Positions 27,246 to 39,650 of a stretch of 64,000 nt of DNA are shown here, in pieces (within the stretch, counting starts at the first letter, position 1; each line of letters starts with the position of its first letter). The DNA comes from Rhynchospora pubera (taxonomy: Eukaryota > Streptophyta > Magnoliopsida > Poales > Cyperaceae), in NCBI GenBank assembly GCA_028095005.1, contig CM051460.1:72889676-72953675 (forward strand), in the 5' to 3' direction. A model generated the notes under the pieces. It saw nothing but the letters and a program-made list of their open reading frames with translations, had not been told where the DNA came from and searched no databases. Position numbers and translations under genes: made by a program.

Positions 27246-27628
27246 ATGAGAATCCCATCCGGCGTCGCTTTTTCTCCTCTCCCTTCCACCTCCACCTCAG
27301 CCACCATCACAGTCTCCTCTGATGACACCTACACCCCTGATCTAGTCGTCGTGGTGGCTGCTTTAGTCTGCGCAGTTGTTTTCACGTTCGTTCTCGCCAT
27401 GATCACTGCTCTCAAGAATCGCCGAACGTTGACCTCAACCTCGACCGACAGCCCTCCCGCCATCTTGGCAACTCTGCAACAAATTGAAGTCGAGATTGAA
27501 CTTTCACCGCTGGTTCCGGTTGAGTGCGGCCTTAAGAAGATTGCATTGAAGGCTTTGCCGAAGATGGTGTATGAAAAAGCAGCTGATGGTGTTGAAAAAC
27601 AGACCGAGTGGCTATATGTCTTATGGAG

Positions 27629-27716
27629 TTTGACACCTTATTTTCAGTATTTCTGTGCCAATTTGACACCTTCTTACCAATTTCATCGTTGTTTAGTAAT
27701 GAAAATAATGTGAATA
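27629..27716. repeat. Inverted filler copies of flanking DNA
   Basis: Two abutting pieces. 27629-27670 is made of about 1.3 copies of the reverse complement of 29842-29878 (shared core GACACCTTATTTTCAGTATT). 27671-27716 is the reverse complement of about 26687-26732 with one mismatch (core TTCATCGTTGTTTAGTAATG). Both sources flank the broken gene on opposite sides. Confidence 0.75.
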
Positions 27717-27717
27717 A

Positions 27718-28421
27718 GCATGAGAGATCAATGGACGAGAGGCTCTAGTCATGTCATATGGTCCAGGTTGGGTCAAGTGGTCAAGGCGAGTCAAGACTTA
27801 GACCTTAATCCAAGTAATGAAGATATACTCAAGGAATACTCGGGTCGAGCACAAGTGTGCTCCAGTCGGGTGGATATCGTGTCATGCAATGAGCTCTATA
27901 AGATGGCCAAGAAGGTAACGATCAAGTCATGTGCAAGTCAAGCAAAGGATGCTCAAGTCTAACATGTGACAGGTCAAAGGATTCAAAACCATTGAAAGAA
28001 GAAGTTGAAGATATGATGCGATAGAAGAAAACTAAGAGTAATCTACTTGGAATAAGGTTAGTAAATAATATCTTTCATGTGTGATGATATGAATGGTGAA
28101 GGTGGCTTAAAGCAAAATGATTGCTTGGCTGTGGTGTATGGGGCGTGCCAAGAAGGCACGGACCGAGTAAAATGGTTTGATGCAAGGCGCTAGGGTCTAG
28201 CACAAGATGTGTGACTCGTGCCAAGTGAATAAACTGATCCATGTGGCGATGTGTGTCGTCGTCGTGTGTGCGACTCATGGAAAGTTTGAATGAAGAACTT
28301 GAAGGCATGTGTGTGCCAATGAAGACAAAAGGTGTGTGCCTTAGAACACGGTGTGTACCGGTGTGCAGCACTCCATGCAAGTGAGACATGACAAATCAGT
28401 ACATGTCCACTTGAGGGGGAG
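27718..28421 (+). mobile_element. 3' internal fragment of a second copia-type retrotransposon
   Basis: No intact frame. The fragment ends in a polypurine tract TTGAGGGGGAG at 28411-28421, directly before an LTR-like start TGTGAGAAAG at 28422, as at the 3' end of plant copia internal regions. It begins abruptly after the filler, so it is a truncated piece rather than a full insertion. Confidence 0.6.
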
Positions 28422-29020
28422 TGTGAGAAAGTGCTGCAAAAGATCAAGTTATGGATCGAATGCATGGCACAAATTATTAAAGGAAAATAGACAAATTGTC
28501 CTTACAAGTTGTATAACTTGTGGGGGAATGTTAAAACATGAAGTATGGCAGTGTGTGCTGCCATAGAAGATCAAAATAGGGCATTCGGCCAGGTGTTCGG
28601 CCAGGTCCAGCCGAATGGTTGGCAGAACAGACGCGTTTTTCATACAAGGAAAGGTCCAGGCTGCACCAAAGTTGGAAATACGTGTATGGCACGTCCAGGG
28701 GTCCATACACGTATTTCCAAGTAATGAAGATATACTCAAGGAATACTCGGGTCCATACACGTATTTCCAACTTTGGTGCAGCCTGGACCTTTCCTTGTAT
28801 GAAAAACGCGTCTGTTCTGCCAACCATTCGGCTGGACCTGGCCGAACACCTGGCCGAATGCCCTATTTTGATCTTCTATGGCAGCACACACTGCCATACT
28901 TCATGTTTTAACATTCCCCCTCAAGTTATACAACTTGTAAGGACAATTTGTCTATTTTCCTTTAATAATTTGTGCCATGCATTCGATCCATAACTTGATC
29001 TTTTGCAGCACTTTCTCACA
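28422..29020. repeat. 268-bp inverted repeat made of an LTR segment (hairpin-forming)
   Basis: Left arm 28422-28689 and right arm 28753-29020 have equal length and appear perfectly complementary by eye. The 63-bp spacer is a third short copy of the inner arm end (TCCATACACGTATTTCCA) plus a 32-bp copy of 27812-27843 upstream. The outer ends are TGTGAGAAAG and CTTTCTCACA; the right one abuts the surviving half of the RING gene. A transcript through it would fold into a long hairpin. The mirrored open frames on both strands are by-products. Confidence 0.9.
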
Positions 29021-29165
29021 GTTGCCACAGTGCGGGCACGAGTTTCACGTCGGGTGCATTGATAAGTGGCTCAGGGCCCAACCGTCATGCCCCACTTGTC
29101 GGAGGGAAGTTGTAGTGGTCCCTTCATCGATAAAGGAGAATCAAAGAGGAGGAAATGGGGAATAA

Positions 29166-31359
29166 GGCTGTGATTGGGGAGAGAACAAGCTAGCACCTTT
29201 CCTGCCATAGTTGATCTAGTAGCTAGTTTCTTCTACTTCTGGCTCCTATTTTTTGGTTTTCTTTTTTGCAAAGACAGAATATGCTAAATTAAATTGTTAG
29301 CAAGAATTAAGATTGTCATGTTGTTCTCTTTTCTTCTAATTTCAGAAAATTGTACATACAGAATTCAAATTTTGAATTTATATGATTAATGTGCATTAAG
29401 TTCCATGCTGATGTTATTGATTAATGTACCAGCAAAGCAAAACAAAAGGCACATCAGGGTTTCAGAGTTTCAGTTTCTGGCTGTTGTTTAAATTTAGGTA
29501 ACAATAATTTAGTGCTTTTCTATCCTATCTGATATATTATGTCTTCTCTATCTTATCTGATATATGCTGTCCAATTATTCATGCTATTTTCGAGATGGAG
29601 GAATGCCTCTCAAGGGAGGAGTTTGCTTTATTTAATTATTTGTGGATACACTGGGGCAATTAGGAAACCTAGAACTGAACTTCTTTTTGCTGGCAAATAA
29701 ATTGCCATTGATTTTGTCATTTTGACGCTCTGGGCACAAGTGTAATTTGATTGTTAATGTGTTCGATGGTTAAATTGGGTTACATTGATCATGTACATTT
29801 CTGGAAACCATTTTTTGGCTAATATTACATAATTACTACTTAAAATACTGAAAATAAGGTGTCAAATTGGCACAGAAGCCACTATAAAAATGAATATCCT
29901 ATTCTAGTATATGAAATTGGTTGCCTCAATAGACATTTTGTGCAACCAAGCAATCTACTATAAATACAGACGAGTTCTGAGTTGCGACTCTAAATGCAAA
30001 AAAAAAAAAAAAAAAAAAAAAAACCATACTACCAATTTATGTTTTGACTGTTGAATACAGATCGTATGACCCTTATCCTATTTATATATAGGTGGGTTAA
30101 ATGGTTGACTCATTGTGTAAAAATTGTATAGTGGAAGGATATGCCATGGTTTTTCATTCTTCAAATGATCCCCGGCTATATTCAATAAAGCTACCTTCTA
30201 TGATGTGAAATGTGCCGGTTATATTATAAGTGTCTCTATTGACAAGATTTTGTTGGAAGAAAACCAATGGACGAGATAGAAAATGGTATAGATTATATTA
30301 ACAACATATTTATATGACAACCACACACATCGATTTAACGCAAGTACGTTAGCAAAATCTTAATAAATATAAACATATGTTTATCTGCTATATTGTAGAC
30401 AGATTGCATTTCAAATTTATGCAATTCGAAAAATTAATTAATGCCATTAAGTTGCTTAAAATTAAAGAATCAAAATTTAGCACACTTGCTTTATAACCAT
30501 AACTAAACTATCCAAATTGCGTCAAGTACTCAATTTGTATAATGACGATCATCCTCTCCCCCCCCCCCCCCCCCCAAAAAAAAAAAACAAGTACACCTGC
30601 ACTGCATTTGCTCATTCCAACTAATGTTGATGCATACTTTTCGAGACAAACTACTACAATTGGAGGACGTACGTCATTCAAGTGACAAACTCGTTAGAAC
30701 AAGGTCAGCGTATTCTCTAACTAATAACTACTGACCATCGCTACAAACTACACGACCATGACGCTCAAAAATTAATCTGTATACAAACAACATATCCTGA
30801 TTGGTCCAAACCACGCTGCTCCGTGTCTATTTTTTGAAAGAAGCAAATACATGAGCATTCATATATTTGCCTCCCTTACTAGTTACTACCACTTTGTTGG
30901 TTGCTACATGCGCAACGTTGGTACAGTTTACAAGCACTTGAACTTAGAATGATTGCACAAGGCTGACTACATTAGCCAAGATAGCTAATATGAACTAGCA
31001 ACAGTGACACGTACACCCACTAGCAATAAAAAGTAAAAGCTCGTCAAAACATGAGCGAGACTTCATATTTGATTTCTAAGAGAGATACTGTACCCTTATG
31101 TGCACGTCCGTCGATTCGTCCTCACAACTAATCAGATTGTCGTTGAGCTTGCTGTATTTAATTCACAATTTTACCATTAGAAATTGTGAAATCGAATTCG
31201 CTCAAGGACCTACTAGGCTAGTAGTTAGGCACAACTGCAAAGGACCAGAAGAAGACTAATAATTCTACACTCGGTGAGCATTCATGACTATGAACATGGT
31301 AGTAAAATAGAAACCAAAAACTAACCTAACCACCCCAAGAAAGTTAGAAATATCAAAAT
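29166..31359. other. Intergenic, nothing coding
   Basis: AT-rich DNA with poly-A (about 30000-30022) and poly-C/poly-A (about 30558-30587) runs. It contains 29842-29878, the copy matching the filler in the pseudogene. No gene or complete transposon is evident. Confidence 0.5.
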
Positions 31360-34300
31360 TTACACATTTTGGTTAGCAAGATTATCTAGTGACGGGTCCA
31401 GACGTCGGCATTGCAACTCAGCAGCAATCTGAGCAGATTTGGTTCTCACCTCTTCCAGTTCTTTCTCCAGCTCAGCAATCTGACATGTAAATTTAATTTA
31501 ATTAAAAGAAATTTTATTTCTAAAACCGCAGAGCATCTCCTTGGAACAGTTTCATTTTTTAAGCATCCAATTGAGTTTTGAGTTGTGGAAAGGGAAATCC
31601 TTATTGAATTGTCTAAAGGTATAAGACTGATAGAAGAATTCAAGAACTTGTAAGAAATAAAGAAATTCTAAGCTAAAATTGATAGATTAGCAATTCAACA
31701 ATTTACCGTCTGCCTTAACTGTGTGTCACGGGCTTCAAGCCCTTCGCGCCTGCTCACACAACAACACATCCAGAGTTTAATTTACAATTAATAAACTTTA
31801 CAAATGAGTATCTATTTTATACAATAAGCCTCAACATATTCAGTATTTTCTTGGCCAAATACCCCAAAACAAACAAAAGCCCCTCCAAAATATCAAAACA
31901 TACTAAAGACCATTTCTAAAGCAACTGACAATCCCTGGAAAGTGTGAAAATACCAGTAATCCTCCCCCCCAATGGCTTCAGAAGAAAATGCCATTACTAT
32001 TCACGAACTCTTCGAAAATGAAAGGATAAATAATAAGTAGTTGGGTCATTTTTAGAGGCAAAGTAAGCTCAATACTATTCTCGTTCTGTGTGGACTGTTC
32101 TGAATATCTACAGTGCTTCCAGAATAAGGTGGTCATTTTATAGCTTTGCAGTTTGACAGAAAACGAAACATGGAAAAGTACCTAGAAAAGAGTTCGATAT
32201 TTTCTTCAGTCAGAGTATGAATCATATTGGGGTCAACTGAATCCATGGATCTCACTTCTTCATCCTGATATGATATGAAAACATAAAACACATCTAGGTG
32301 AATAAACTGTGCACAGTTGTATAGGCAAGCAAACTAGTCATAATTTTCACTTCAAAGAATGTGCCAACTGACGTAATTGCAGGCCATAAAGGCTGGAAAG
32401 GAATCTTCTTACAGTTTTATTTTTAATTTGTTATCAGACATCTAAAAGTCAAATTATCAGACATCTAAAAGTTCATGTTTCTGCAAGCAGATCCAAATAT
32501 TGTATGTCTAAGTTCCAAATGTCCTATTTGTTCACCTTCAGGTTTAAACTTTATACTTGCCATCCCTTTCACATAGTTACAGGGTTGCTAATTAGAAAGA
32601 AAAAAAAAACTGAGTAGCAACAATTCAATAAATAAAATTACCTCTGCTTGTGGATTAGCTGGTGGCGTATTATTTTCTTGCCCGTTGTCTATTTTAAAAG
32701 AAAAACATACACAGAAAAAATGAATCAGTGCATTGAGTAGGAAAGCTAACTAACACAGAATTGCCTACCTCTGTTTGCTCCATACTTGGAGGAATCGTGC
32801 GGAGATGCCATATTTGGTCTTGGGGATTTCTGAGGCTGCACCTTCTGTGGAGTTGCTTTCGTACTTTTACCAGTGGACCCTTGGTAACCGATCAAGTGGC
32901 AATTTTCCTTCCTATATCACATAAAATGTATGACCACATTATACATATCAAATACAATGTATGACCATATTATAGTAGTTAAAGGGGACTTCTTCTTTGC
33001 AACGCAAATTCATCACAAGCAAATAAGGAAAAAATAATAAAAACAATTACCAATAGTCCACTATAATTTGTCTAAGCTTAGTCTCAAGACGGATGAAGAG
33101 TGGGGTCCGCTCAAAATCTTGCTTATCATGAGCTGGCTCTATAAAATTGGCCTCAAGAACACCTTCATTTTATTTTTCATAAAGGTGGTTAATAATTACT
33201 GATTATTACCACCATTGAGGTGCATGACAGAAATGATACTAACAGCAGCAGCACTATAGCATAATACCTAGAACACTCCTCCCTCGACTAGAACCTTCTT
33301 GGAGAACTTTCCAGAAAGGCTGCAATCAGAAATTATAATTATAACAATCTGTAATTGTTCTTTTAGTTTAAACTTTAAAGCTAAGTTGCACATATACAGA
33401 CAATGATACAAGTATCATACCTGCTACTAAGGAAATGACAATACAGCATGTTCAAATTCTTAGGATATGCTTAGTTTCTACTATGAATAAATTTGTTGGT
33501 TTACCAAGCTACAAATAATAAATTAATTTTAAAGTTTTCAATTTGAAAAGATATATTTAGCAGTATACAAATTTTAAGATGTACATAAGATTTTTTGACA
33601 GATGTATTCATACTTTTTTTTATACATATATGTCAAAATTATAAATCTGAAGGCAATCAAAGGAAAACCATAAGTAAAAGATAATTTGTTAAAACTTTAG
33701 GGGTCAAAGATAAAAGTCTGCTTTTCATTTGTAATAATTTAGAGGTTTTAGTTAATTGGGAATCAGTGCAATCAGTGTGGGGCTAAGATTATCACCCGAC
33801 ACGTGGCATGGATTCCCTATGGCCCGATAAACATGCCATCCATATATTTGGCCGTATCTTACAGAATTTTAAATAAAATCATTATGTCATACAGTATGAA
33901 CCATGCATGCATGATGCACAAAAATCCACACAACATATCTTTTGCACATAGGTTTAGAGAAAGATGATTTGTGTTTCACTATTCAAAGAGGGGTATGATG
34001 TTTGTACCATGATAAGACGGTTCTTATGGTATACATTAACACCAAATATGCCCAAAACAGGAGCCTCCTTTGCAAAACCAATCGTTGTTCGAACTGTCAC
34101 CTATAGAAGAGAAATAGTGTTTAAATTAGTGTATTGCAGATCCACATAACTTCAAATAGATAATTATTATCCACAACAGAAGATTAACATACTGTTTCCA
34201 GTGAACCCTTCTTAACCTTCTATGTCTAGTGTCTAGTTCAATTTTCTATATATAGTATATATCTTATATGCTATACTGTATACCTTGTAGTGGTATAGTA

Positions 34301-37300
34301 TGATTTTTACACTTGCATCTAGAGTTAAGATGGTTCTATGTGAGTACTACTTCTGCAGAAACCCTCAATAGCAAAGTGGCAATTTCAACAGAAAAAATGA
34401 TGACATAAAAACAGAAGGACAATTTAGGATTTCAACAAAAAATACGAGACCGGGAACACATGGAATTTACATGTTTTTACAAACTACAAAGGACACTTAA
34501 CAAATCTTCTTATTGGAGCATACACCAATCGCTGAAAAGGTTATTCCTGAGTGATGTAAAGCACGAAGTCCTGTTGAAGTTGAAAAGAAAAGAAGACAGT
34601 ATGATAAAACTTACTGATTCAGAGTCAACCCCGACTTGAGGCTTATAGGTGACTACTTTTTTGAATTTCATCTCATCTGCAATATTCACTTGTTCAACTG
34701 GCACTCCTCTCAATATTATCTTGAAATTTGTAAACTTCCTCATGTACAAAATAGAAGTGTATGCCTAGCAGAAATTTAGTCAATCATTAAATTAAACAAT
34801 AGATAAATACCATAGCTGGCCCAAACAGAAGATCCACTATGAATCATGATTTGCAAAAGGACATACATATCTAACACAAAAACAGGTTAGCGACTATTCT
34901 GAACCTCGGATTTGGCAGCCAATAGTGGAATAGCGCCCATCCAAAAGTCAGAATAGCACTGCGTCACTACGCCAATTCTTCATCTAAATACACCCATATG
35001 ATCACTTTGTACTTAATATTTTTGTTTAATATAAACCCACCATAATTTACTAATTTTTCTGCTATGAATTGAATTCCTCTAAAACCTTTTGATTTAAACC
35101 GACCATAATTTATATTAATTTTCTGCTATGAATTGAATTCCTCTCCCTCTAATACCTTTTGATCATATTCTTTGTCTCAGTTCTCTAAAATTATTACTAG
35201 AATTAATTACATAAGAAACCAGAAATGATCTTCATCAAATAGACAAAGGGTGCATGCCAACTAGAATATTAAGAGAATACATATGTGAGTTGTGGTTGAA
35301 TTCTTCCATAAAACAGTGGGGAAGGAACTTACACGCAAGGAAAACCGAAGCCTGTGGGAGATATGATGTTGCACTATTTCTTTATGAAACCTTGACCACC
35401 CAGTATTGCTATTCGACTGATCTCTCAGCAATATATCCTGATTGACCACTCAATTTTACAATACAATGAGTAAGACGTAAAAATATCACAAGATTACACA
35501 AGCTCTGTCAACTCCTAGTCATATATGCTTATCTGAAAGAAAGCACTTGTACTTGTTGGGTTCTTTTTCGTTAAATAATTGTTGTGATGGATGTGTTTCT
35601 TTACTCTGATGTGCTAAGAAAAGTTCATATAGCGACAAAACTATTTTGTTCTTCTGTTTTGCCATACGTTAAAAATGGAGGATAGGCATAATACAGACCT
35701 CATCATCATCATCAAAATCTAGCTCAAGAAGGCCATCATCATTCATCCATAAATTGTATATCAGTACTTTTGTCCCATGAGAACCCACATCCTCAAACTG
35801 CAAAAAGAATAAAATGAAATAAATAAAACAACAACAATAATAATAATGTCAAAACCAAGTAGTTTAACAAGAACAGCCAATAGAATAAAAACACAATGAT
35901 CTGAACTGGCTGCACAAGAGATTAATAACCTGTTGCAACAGCTCCTCCTCGGAAGAGAAGGGGGACCACTCATTGAGTATTTTAAGGCTACTATCCCATT
36001 CTTCCAAGCATGTATAAACCAAAGGTACCAACTGACCTCCTTCCATTTTGAAATCAAGCTGCCAGTGTATGAAAGAAAATAGAAAAAAATGATAAAAACT
36101 AGTGTCTAGCAAGATGGATAATAAAGGTAAAAAGTCGCTTTAACTAAGTACAATGTAAATTACCATTGGGACAATGATGTCATCCTTCATAGTTCTTCTT
36201 AGAAATGTATAAGATAGAAGGCCAATACTCATTGTTTCTTGGCTGAAAAAAATTCATAAAGTATCACAAAATAAAATGACCATGAAAGAATGCTCTTTTG
36301 GTGCATTGACTCAATTTTCTGTTAATTTAAAATTACACTGATTGTTCTCGGGTTTGCAACTAATACTCCTTTTTTTTAAGATTTTCTTTTTGCATATATC
36401 CCCCTTATTGTTATATTAGTAATGGAAAAGGTGTCTCTAATTTAGTAGTACGCATTAGCTCATGCATGACAATTGTAGGGCGGACAATGCATCTTACAGT
36501 GAGATTTTATGTTTGTTATAGTAGTTTTATACATACTGAATTCATTAGTTCAGCCCTATTTCTAAGCCACCTGTTCTCAACAAAGAATTTAACAGAATTA
36601 ACCAAAGAAAACTTATATGGAGCTGTTGAATTTGTAAAGAATGACAGTGAATCTGAATTTTCTGAGCAGGTTTAAAGTATTATGACAAAAGATGGTTGGA
36701 TGTGGCTGCAGAAGTCTAGAAAAATGGGAGGGACTTGCAAGTGTGACAAATCATAGTGTCAAACAAGTACAGGAAAAAACATTGAAGAAATTTTCAGAAA
36801 GAAAACAATTATACCCTTCACGGACTGCACGTGTAAATACAATAGCATCAGCACCGAGCCTCATAGTGCTTGTCTTGAAGCCATTCCCATCTTATAAATT
36901 ATAAAAGAAAATGCAGATGATATTGCATGTGCAAATGAAACGTCGAGAAAACAAAGTATAAGAAGATGAAAGCAAAAGGAAAAAAAAAATACATTGGCCA
37001 ATAGTAGTTTTAGATCTCTTGGACGAAAAACCTAAGCTCATGCATTGCCTTATTCCCTCAGGATCCATGCCACCTCCATCATCTGAAATTTATACGTTAC
37101 TTGAATGAACAGTAAGGGAACTTTTGCAAATAAACCAGCTAGTTCATCTTATTTGAAGAAACCCTATTCTTCATTCTTGCAAACAACATAGAGCCAATTG
37201 AATGGGTTACAAATATAACCAACAGTTAAACCAAGGTTAAATCAAACAAAAGATGACCAGTCTATTCCACTGTGTGGTTAGGGACTTAGGGATTTAACTA

Positions 37301-38347
37301 AGAAGATGACACATTTGAATTTGATTTGCTTAATTCTAGTTCAATTTTAGCTCACCAAATAGCAATCTGGTACGATTGATTCCTTAGTGGTAAAAGGGTC
37401 AATATGTAAAAGAATGAACCTATCCATTTAACAAAGCTAATAACTAGGCGCTAGTTGAAACAATAAGATCATCATTATTGTAAGTTTAGAAGTACCAGAG
37501 ATGTCAGGTCTTATGAATAAATAAAATTAATCTAGGCTTCAATTACAGAGTACCTTGAAAAAGAAGCATAGGGCTTCCATCTTTTTGATTGGCCGTCTTG
37601 TCAACTTTAATAAATGTGGCACCATGACAAATCTGCAAGCACCAAAATTAAATAATTTAATCTCAGTACATAAATTCAGTGTTTGGGCAAATGATTGATA
37701 CCTATGCCTAACAAAAAGCCCATACGCAATCTAAGGTTTTTCAGAATTTCAATTTCTTCACACTTCCTTTTTAGGGGTTTGTTTCTCAAATTAGTCTTAC
37801 TTAGGGCTTAAAAAGTCAGTATAAACTCCAAGAAAAAACAATCAGAAGGCATTCCAATTCAGCATCAAACCATCAAAAACCCCATACTGATCCGACGATA
37901 CAAAATAGTAAGAGACAAACCTCATCAACAGCATTATCAAGTAGCTCAGCAATGGCTGCACGGAACAGAAAAACAGAAGAAAGTTACAGCAACTAAAAGT
38001 TAGTACCAAAATCAAACACAACATAAATCAAGTTCATCAACATTCTTTCTAAAAAAAAAAACTAAACTCTACCTCCAAAAGCCCACTTGTGCGAAGTAGC
38101 ATTAGTGTGCAGAAACTTCGGGTGCACCCTAGCCCGATCAAAATCAAACGATTCAAGTCCATCTACACCAAAGAATCAACAACCTTAAACCCATTTTCGG
38201 TGCCAATTTCCCAAATCGAAAGTTCAAAATTGAAGAAGAAGAGCATTTATTACCCGGGAGGGTTTGGTTGGAGGTAGACGAGACTTCGTAGGCGCCAGCC
38301 TTCCAGAAGCTTCGACACGCTAGGGTTTTGTTGCTTGAATTCGCCAT
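31360..38347 (-). CDS. MORC-family GHKL ATPase (MORC6/MORC1-like)
   Basis: Nineteen exons: 38347-38254, 38162-38073, 37955-37921, 37632-37554, 37082-36993, 36890-36815, 36242-36164, 36058-35930, 35797-35699, 35437-35333, 34764-34615, 34100-34008, 33319-33268, 33162-33051, 32911-32769, 32688-32642, 32264-32182, 31749-31707 and 31479-31360. They join to 1719 nt, 572 aa. ATP-site motifs are ELLDNAVDE (Asn69), DDGGGMDP (100-107) and IGQYGNGFKTS (about 128-138). An S5-like second half follows (ILRGVPVEQ, GVLEANFIEPAHDKQDFER), then a Pro/Ser/Asn-rich linker and a short coiled coil (IAELEKELEEVRTK). No CW zinc finger is seen. Plant MORCs act in nuclear gene silencing and chromatin compaction. The GVPVEQ and RLRQIIVDYW-type stretches favour MORC6, but the clade is uncertain. 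An in-frame ATG at 38377 would add ten residues; 38347 is preferred because the protein then begins MANSSNKTLACRSFWKAG. Confidence 0.93.
35032..35163. repeat. Tandem duplication of about 65 bp in a MORC intron
   Basis: Two diverged units share ACCATAATTTA and TTCTGCTATGAATTGAATTC, followed by a similar CCTTTTGAT end. The repeat is intronic. Confidence 0.75.
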
Positions 38348-38377
38348 TAGAGACCAAAAACGAGGTTTGTTTAGCAA

Positions 38378-38985
38378 AAGAGAGAGGAAGTAGAATCTAT
38401 TCTTTAATCTCCAGTGTTAGTGTTAGTGTTAGGTTTTGTTTTGCGCTGGGAGAAGAGAAGAGAAGGGAGCTTGGGTTCTTCCTTCCCGCTCCGTTTCCGA
38501 CTTAACACTGTTTCGACCTATTCGTGTGCGGAAGGGTATAAAGGTAATTTCGGGTCCATCGTAAGCGGTTATTAGTTGTTTAATTTGGGCTCGGTGTCTG
38601 AATAAGAAGGTTGGGCTATTCAAAGTTCTTTATGGCGATTTGTTTTGCTCTCTGATACTTTGGATTTCAGAAATTATCTTTCACGCTCCCACATTTTGAA
38701 AAGAAAAATTACCTTTTGGATTGTATTATTGTGTAGCAAAGAAAAAAAAATAAAAAATAAAGATATTTTAATCTGGGAGCGTATTGCAAAATATGAAATT
38801 GTGGAAAACAGTTACCTCATAATTCCTTTTCTACAATTGTCCCAATACTAGGTAAACGTTACTCCATCAAGAGAAAAGATCTCAACGAGATACTGGACAA
38901 ATGTATTCAAACAAATAAGCCTAAAATTTCTATTTTGTTGCCCAGAGATGAACTGGCCCTCAATGTTTCCAAAAAAAAAAAAAAA
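38378..38985. other. Upstream region of the MORC gene
   Basis: A CT/GA-rich stretch near 38430-38480 is consistent with the 5' leader of the minus-strand MORC gene. The rest is AT-rich with a poly-A run at about 38971-38986. Nothing coding is seen. Confidence 0.4.
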
Positions 38986-39480
38986 ATTCTTAGAGGGTTC
39001 TAATAGTGTTTTTAAAACCGTACCGACATCTTTACCGGCCAAGTGTCTGAAATCCAATATTTTCCAATATTGACCGGCATTTCCTTTCACAATATCGGAT
39101 ACCGCTATTTCGGTCACGGTTCTGATTCTCGGTATTACTAGAATTTTTCGGTATCCGATACGGTTTTCAAAACACCGATTCTAGTTAATGCTGAAGTTGT
39201 TATTCTCATATTTGGATTTTATGATCATTTATGTTTGCATGTTTAGATGAAAATTAAATGCATATATGAACGGGTTGGAAACTTAGGAATGATAATGTTT
39301 TAAAAAAAAAATCATCTAGTATTGAATGGAATTGATAGTGTACAAGATTGGCTTTGTTGTTGGCTGTATTTCCCCCCCTCTTGTAGTGTTGATTCAATAG
39401 TGTTTTATTTTTTTTCAAAAAGATTAAATAATATAAACAAGGAATGGTAAAGCATTTGTACACCTTTTATGTTGATTGTT
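38986..39480 (+). pseudogene. 3'-end fragment of a rhodanese gene
   Basis: TTCTTAGAGGGTTCTAAT at 38987-39004, then (after a MITE) TTAATGCTGAAG onward, follows the end of the intact gene at about 60518-60800 (TTTAGTGGGTTCCAATTAATGCTGAAG region). The likeness continues through its 3' UTR (GTTGTTGGCTTTGTATT-like, CTTTTGTAGT, AATTCAATA). Only the last codons and the UTR remain. The fragment suggests that the duplicated block once also carried the rhodanese gene. Confidence 0.7.
39005..39177. mobile_element. hAT-like MITE
   Basis: Imperfect inverted ends, AGTGTTTTTAAAACCGTA on the left and TACGGTTTTCAAAACACCG on the right. The 8-bp target duplication GTTCTAAT/ATTCTAGT (38997-39004, 39178-39185) has two mismatches. 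The intact rhodanese gene shows the uninterrupted form, GTTCCAATTAATGCTG. Confidence 0.75.
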
Positions 39481-39650
39481 GAATTACTTTTTACTGGAGA
39501 TCACTCTTAGGCTCTTAGCTCAACTTAGTTGCTTGTAATTTTTGCAGACTTCATTTTAATTTTTCTTCGCTATTCTCTTGTTGATGTTGAAATTTTTTTT
39601 TGACTTTTCATTCTGTTTTTTTTTTCGATCTCTTGATTTTGCACCTTTTA

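Larger units (their letters stand above)
27246..29165 (+). pseudogene. Disrupted ATL-family RING-H2 E3 ubiquitin ligase gene
   Basis: The 5' part (27246-27637) encodes an ATL-type N terminus: a hydrophobic helix (LVVVVAALVCAVVFTF), then the GLD-like stretch CGLKKIALKALPKMVYE. The 3' part (29021-29165) encodes LPQCGHEFHVGCIDKWL and CPTCR, the second half of a RING-H2 finger, and ends in TAA. Two lesions break it. At 27609-27610 one base is missing: GAGTGGCTATATGT would read E-C-A-I-C with one extra C, so the first Cys pair is out of frame. Then about 1.4 kb of foreign and copied DNA replaces the few codons between the two half-fingers. Intact relatives (ATL8/ATL79/ATL80 group, by memory) are intronless and act at membranes to ubiquitinate partners. 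A functional product from this locus is very unlikely. Confidence 0.85.

Noticed and set aside
27720..28465. Frames around the copia fragment (80-104 codons)
   Set aside because: Their order and the following polypurine tract fit the tail of a retrotransposon; no complete domain is readable.
28449..28993. Overlapping frames of 98 and 124 codons on both strands
   Set aside because: They mirror each other because of the 268-bp inverted repeat and contain no domain.
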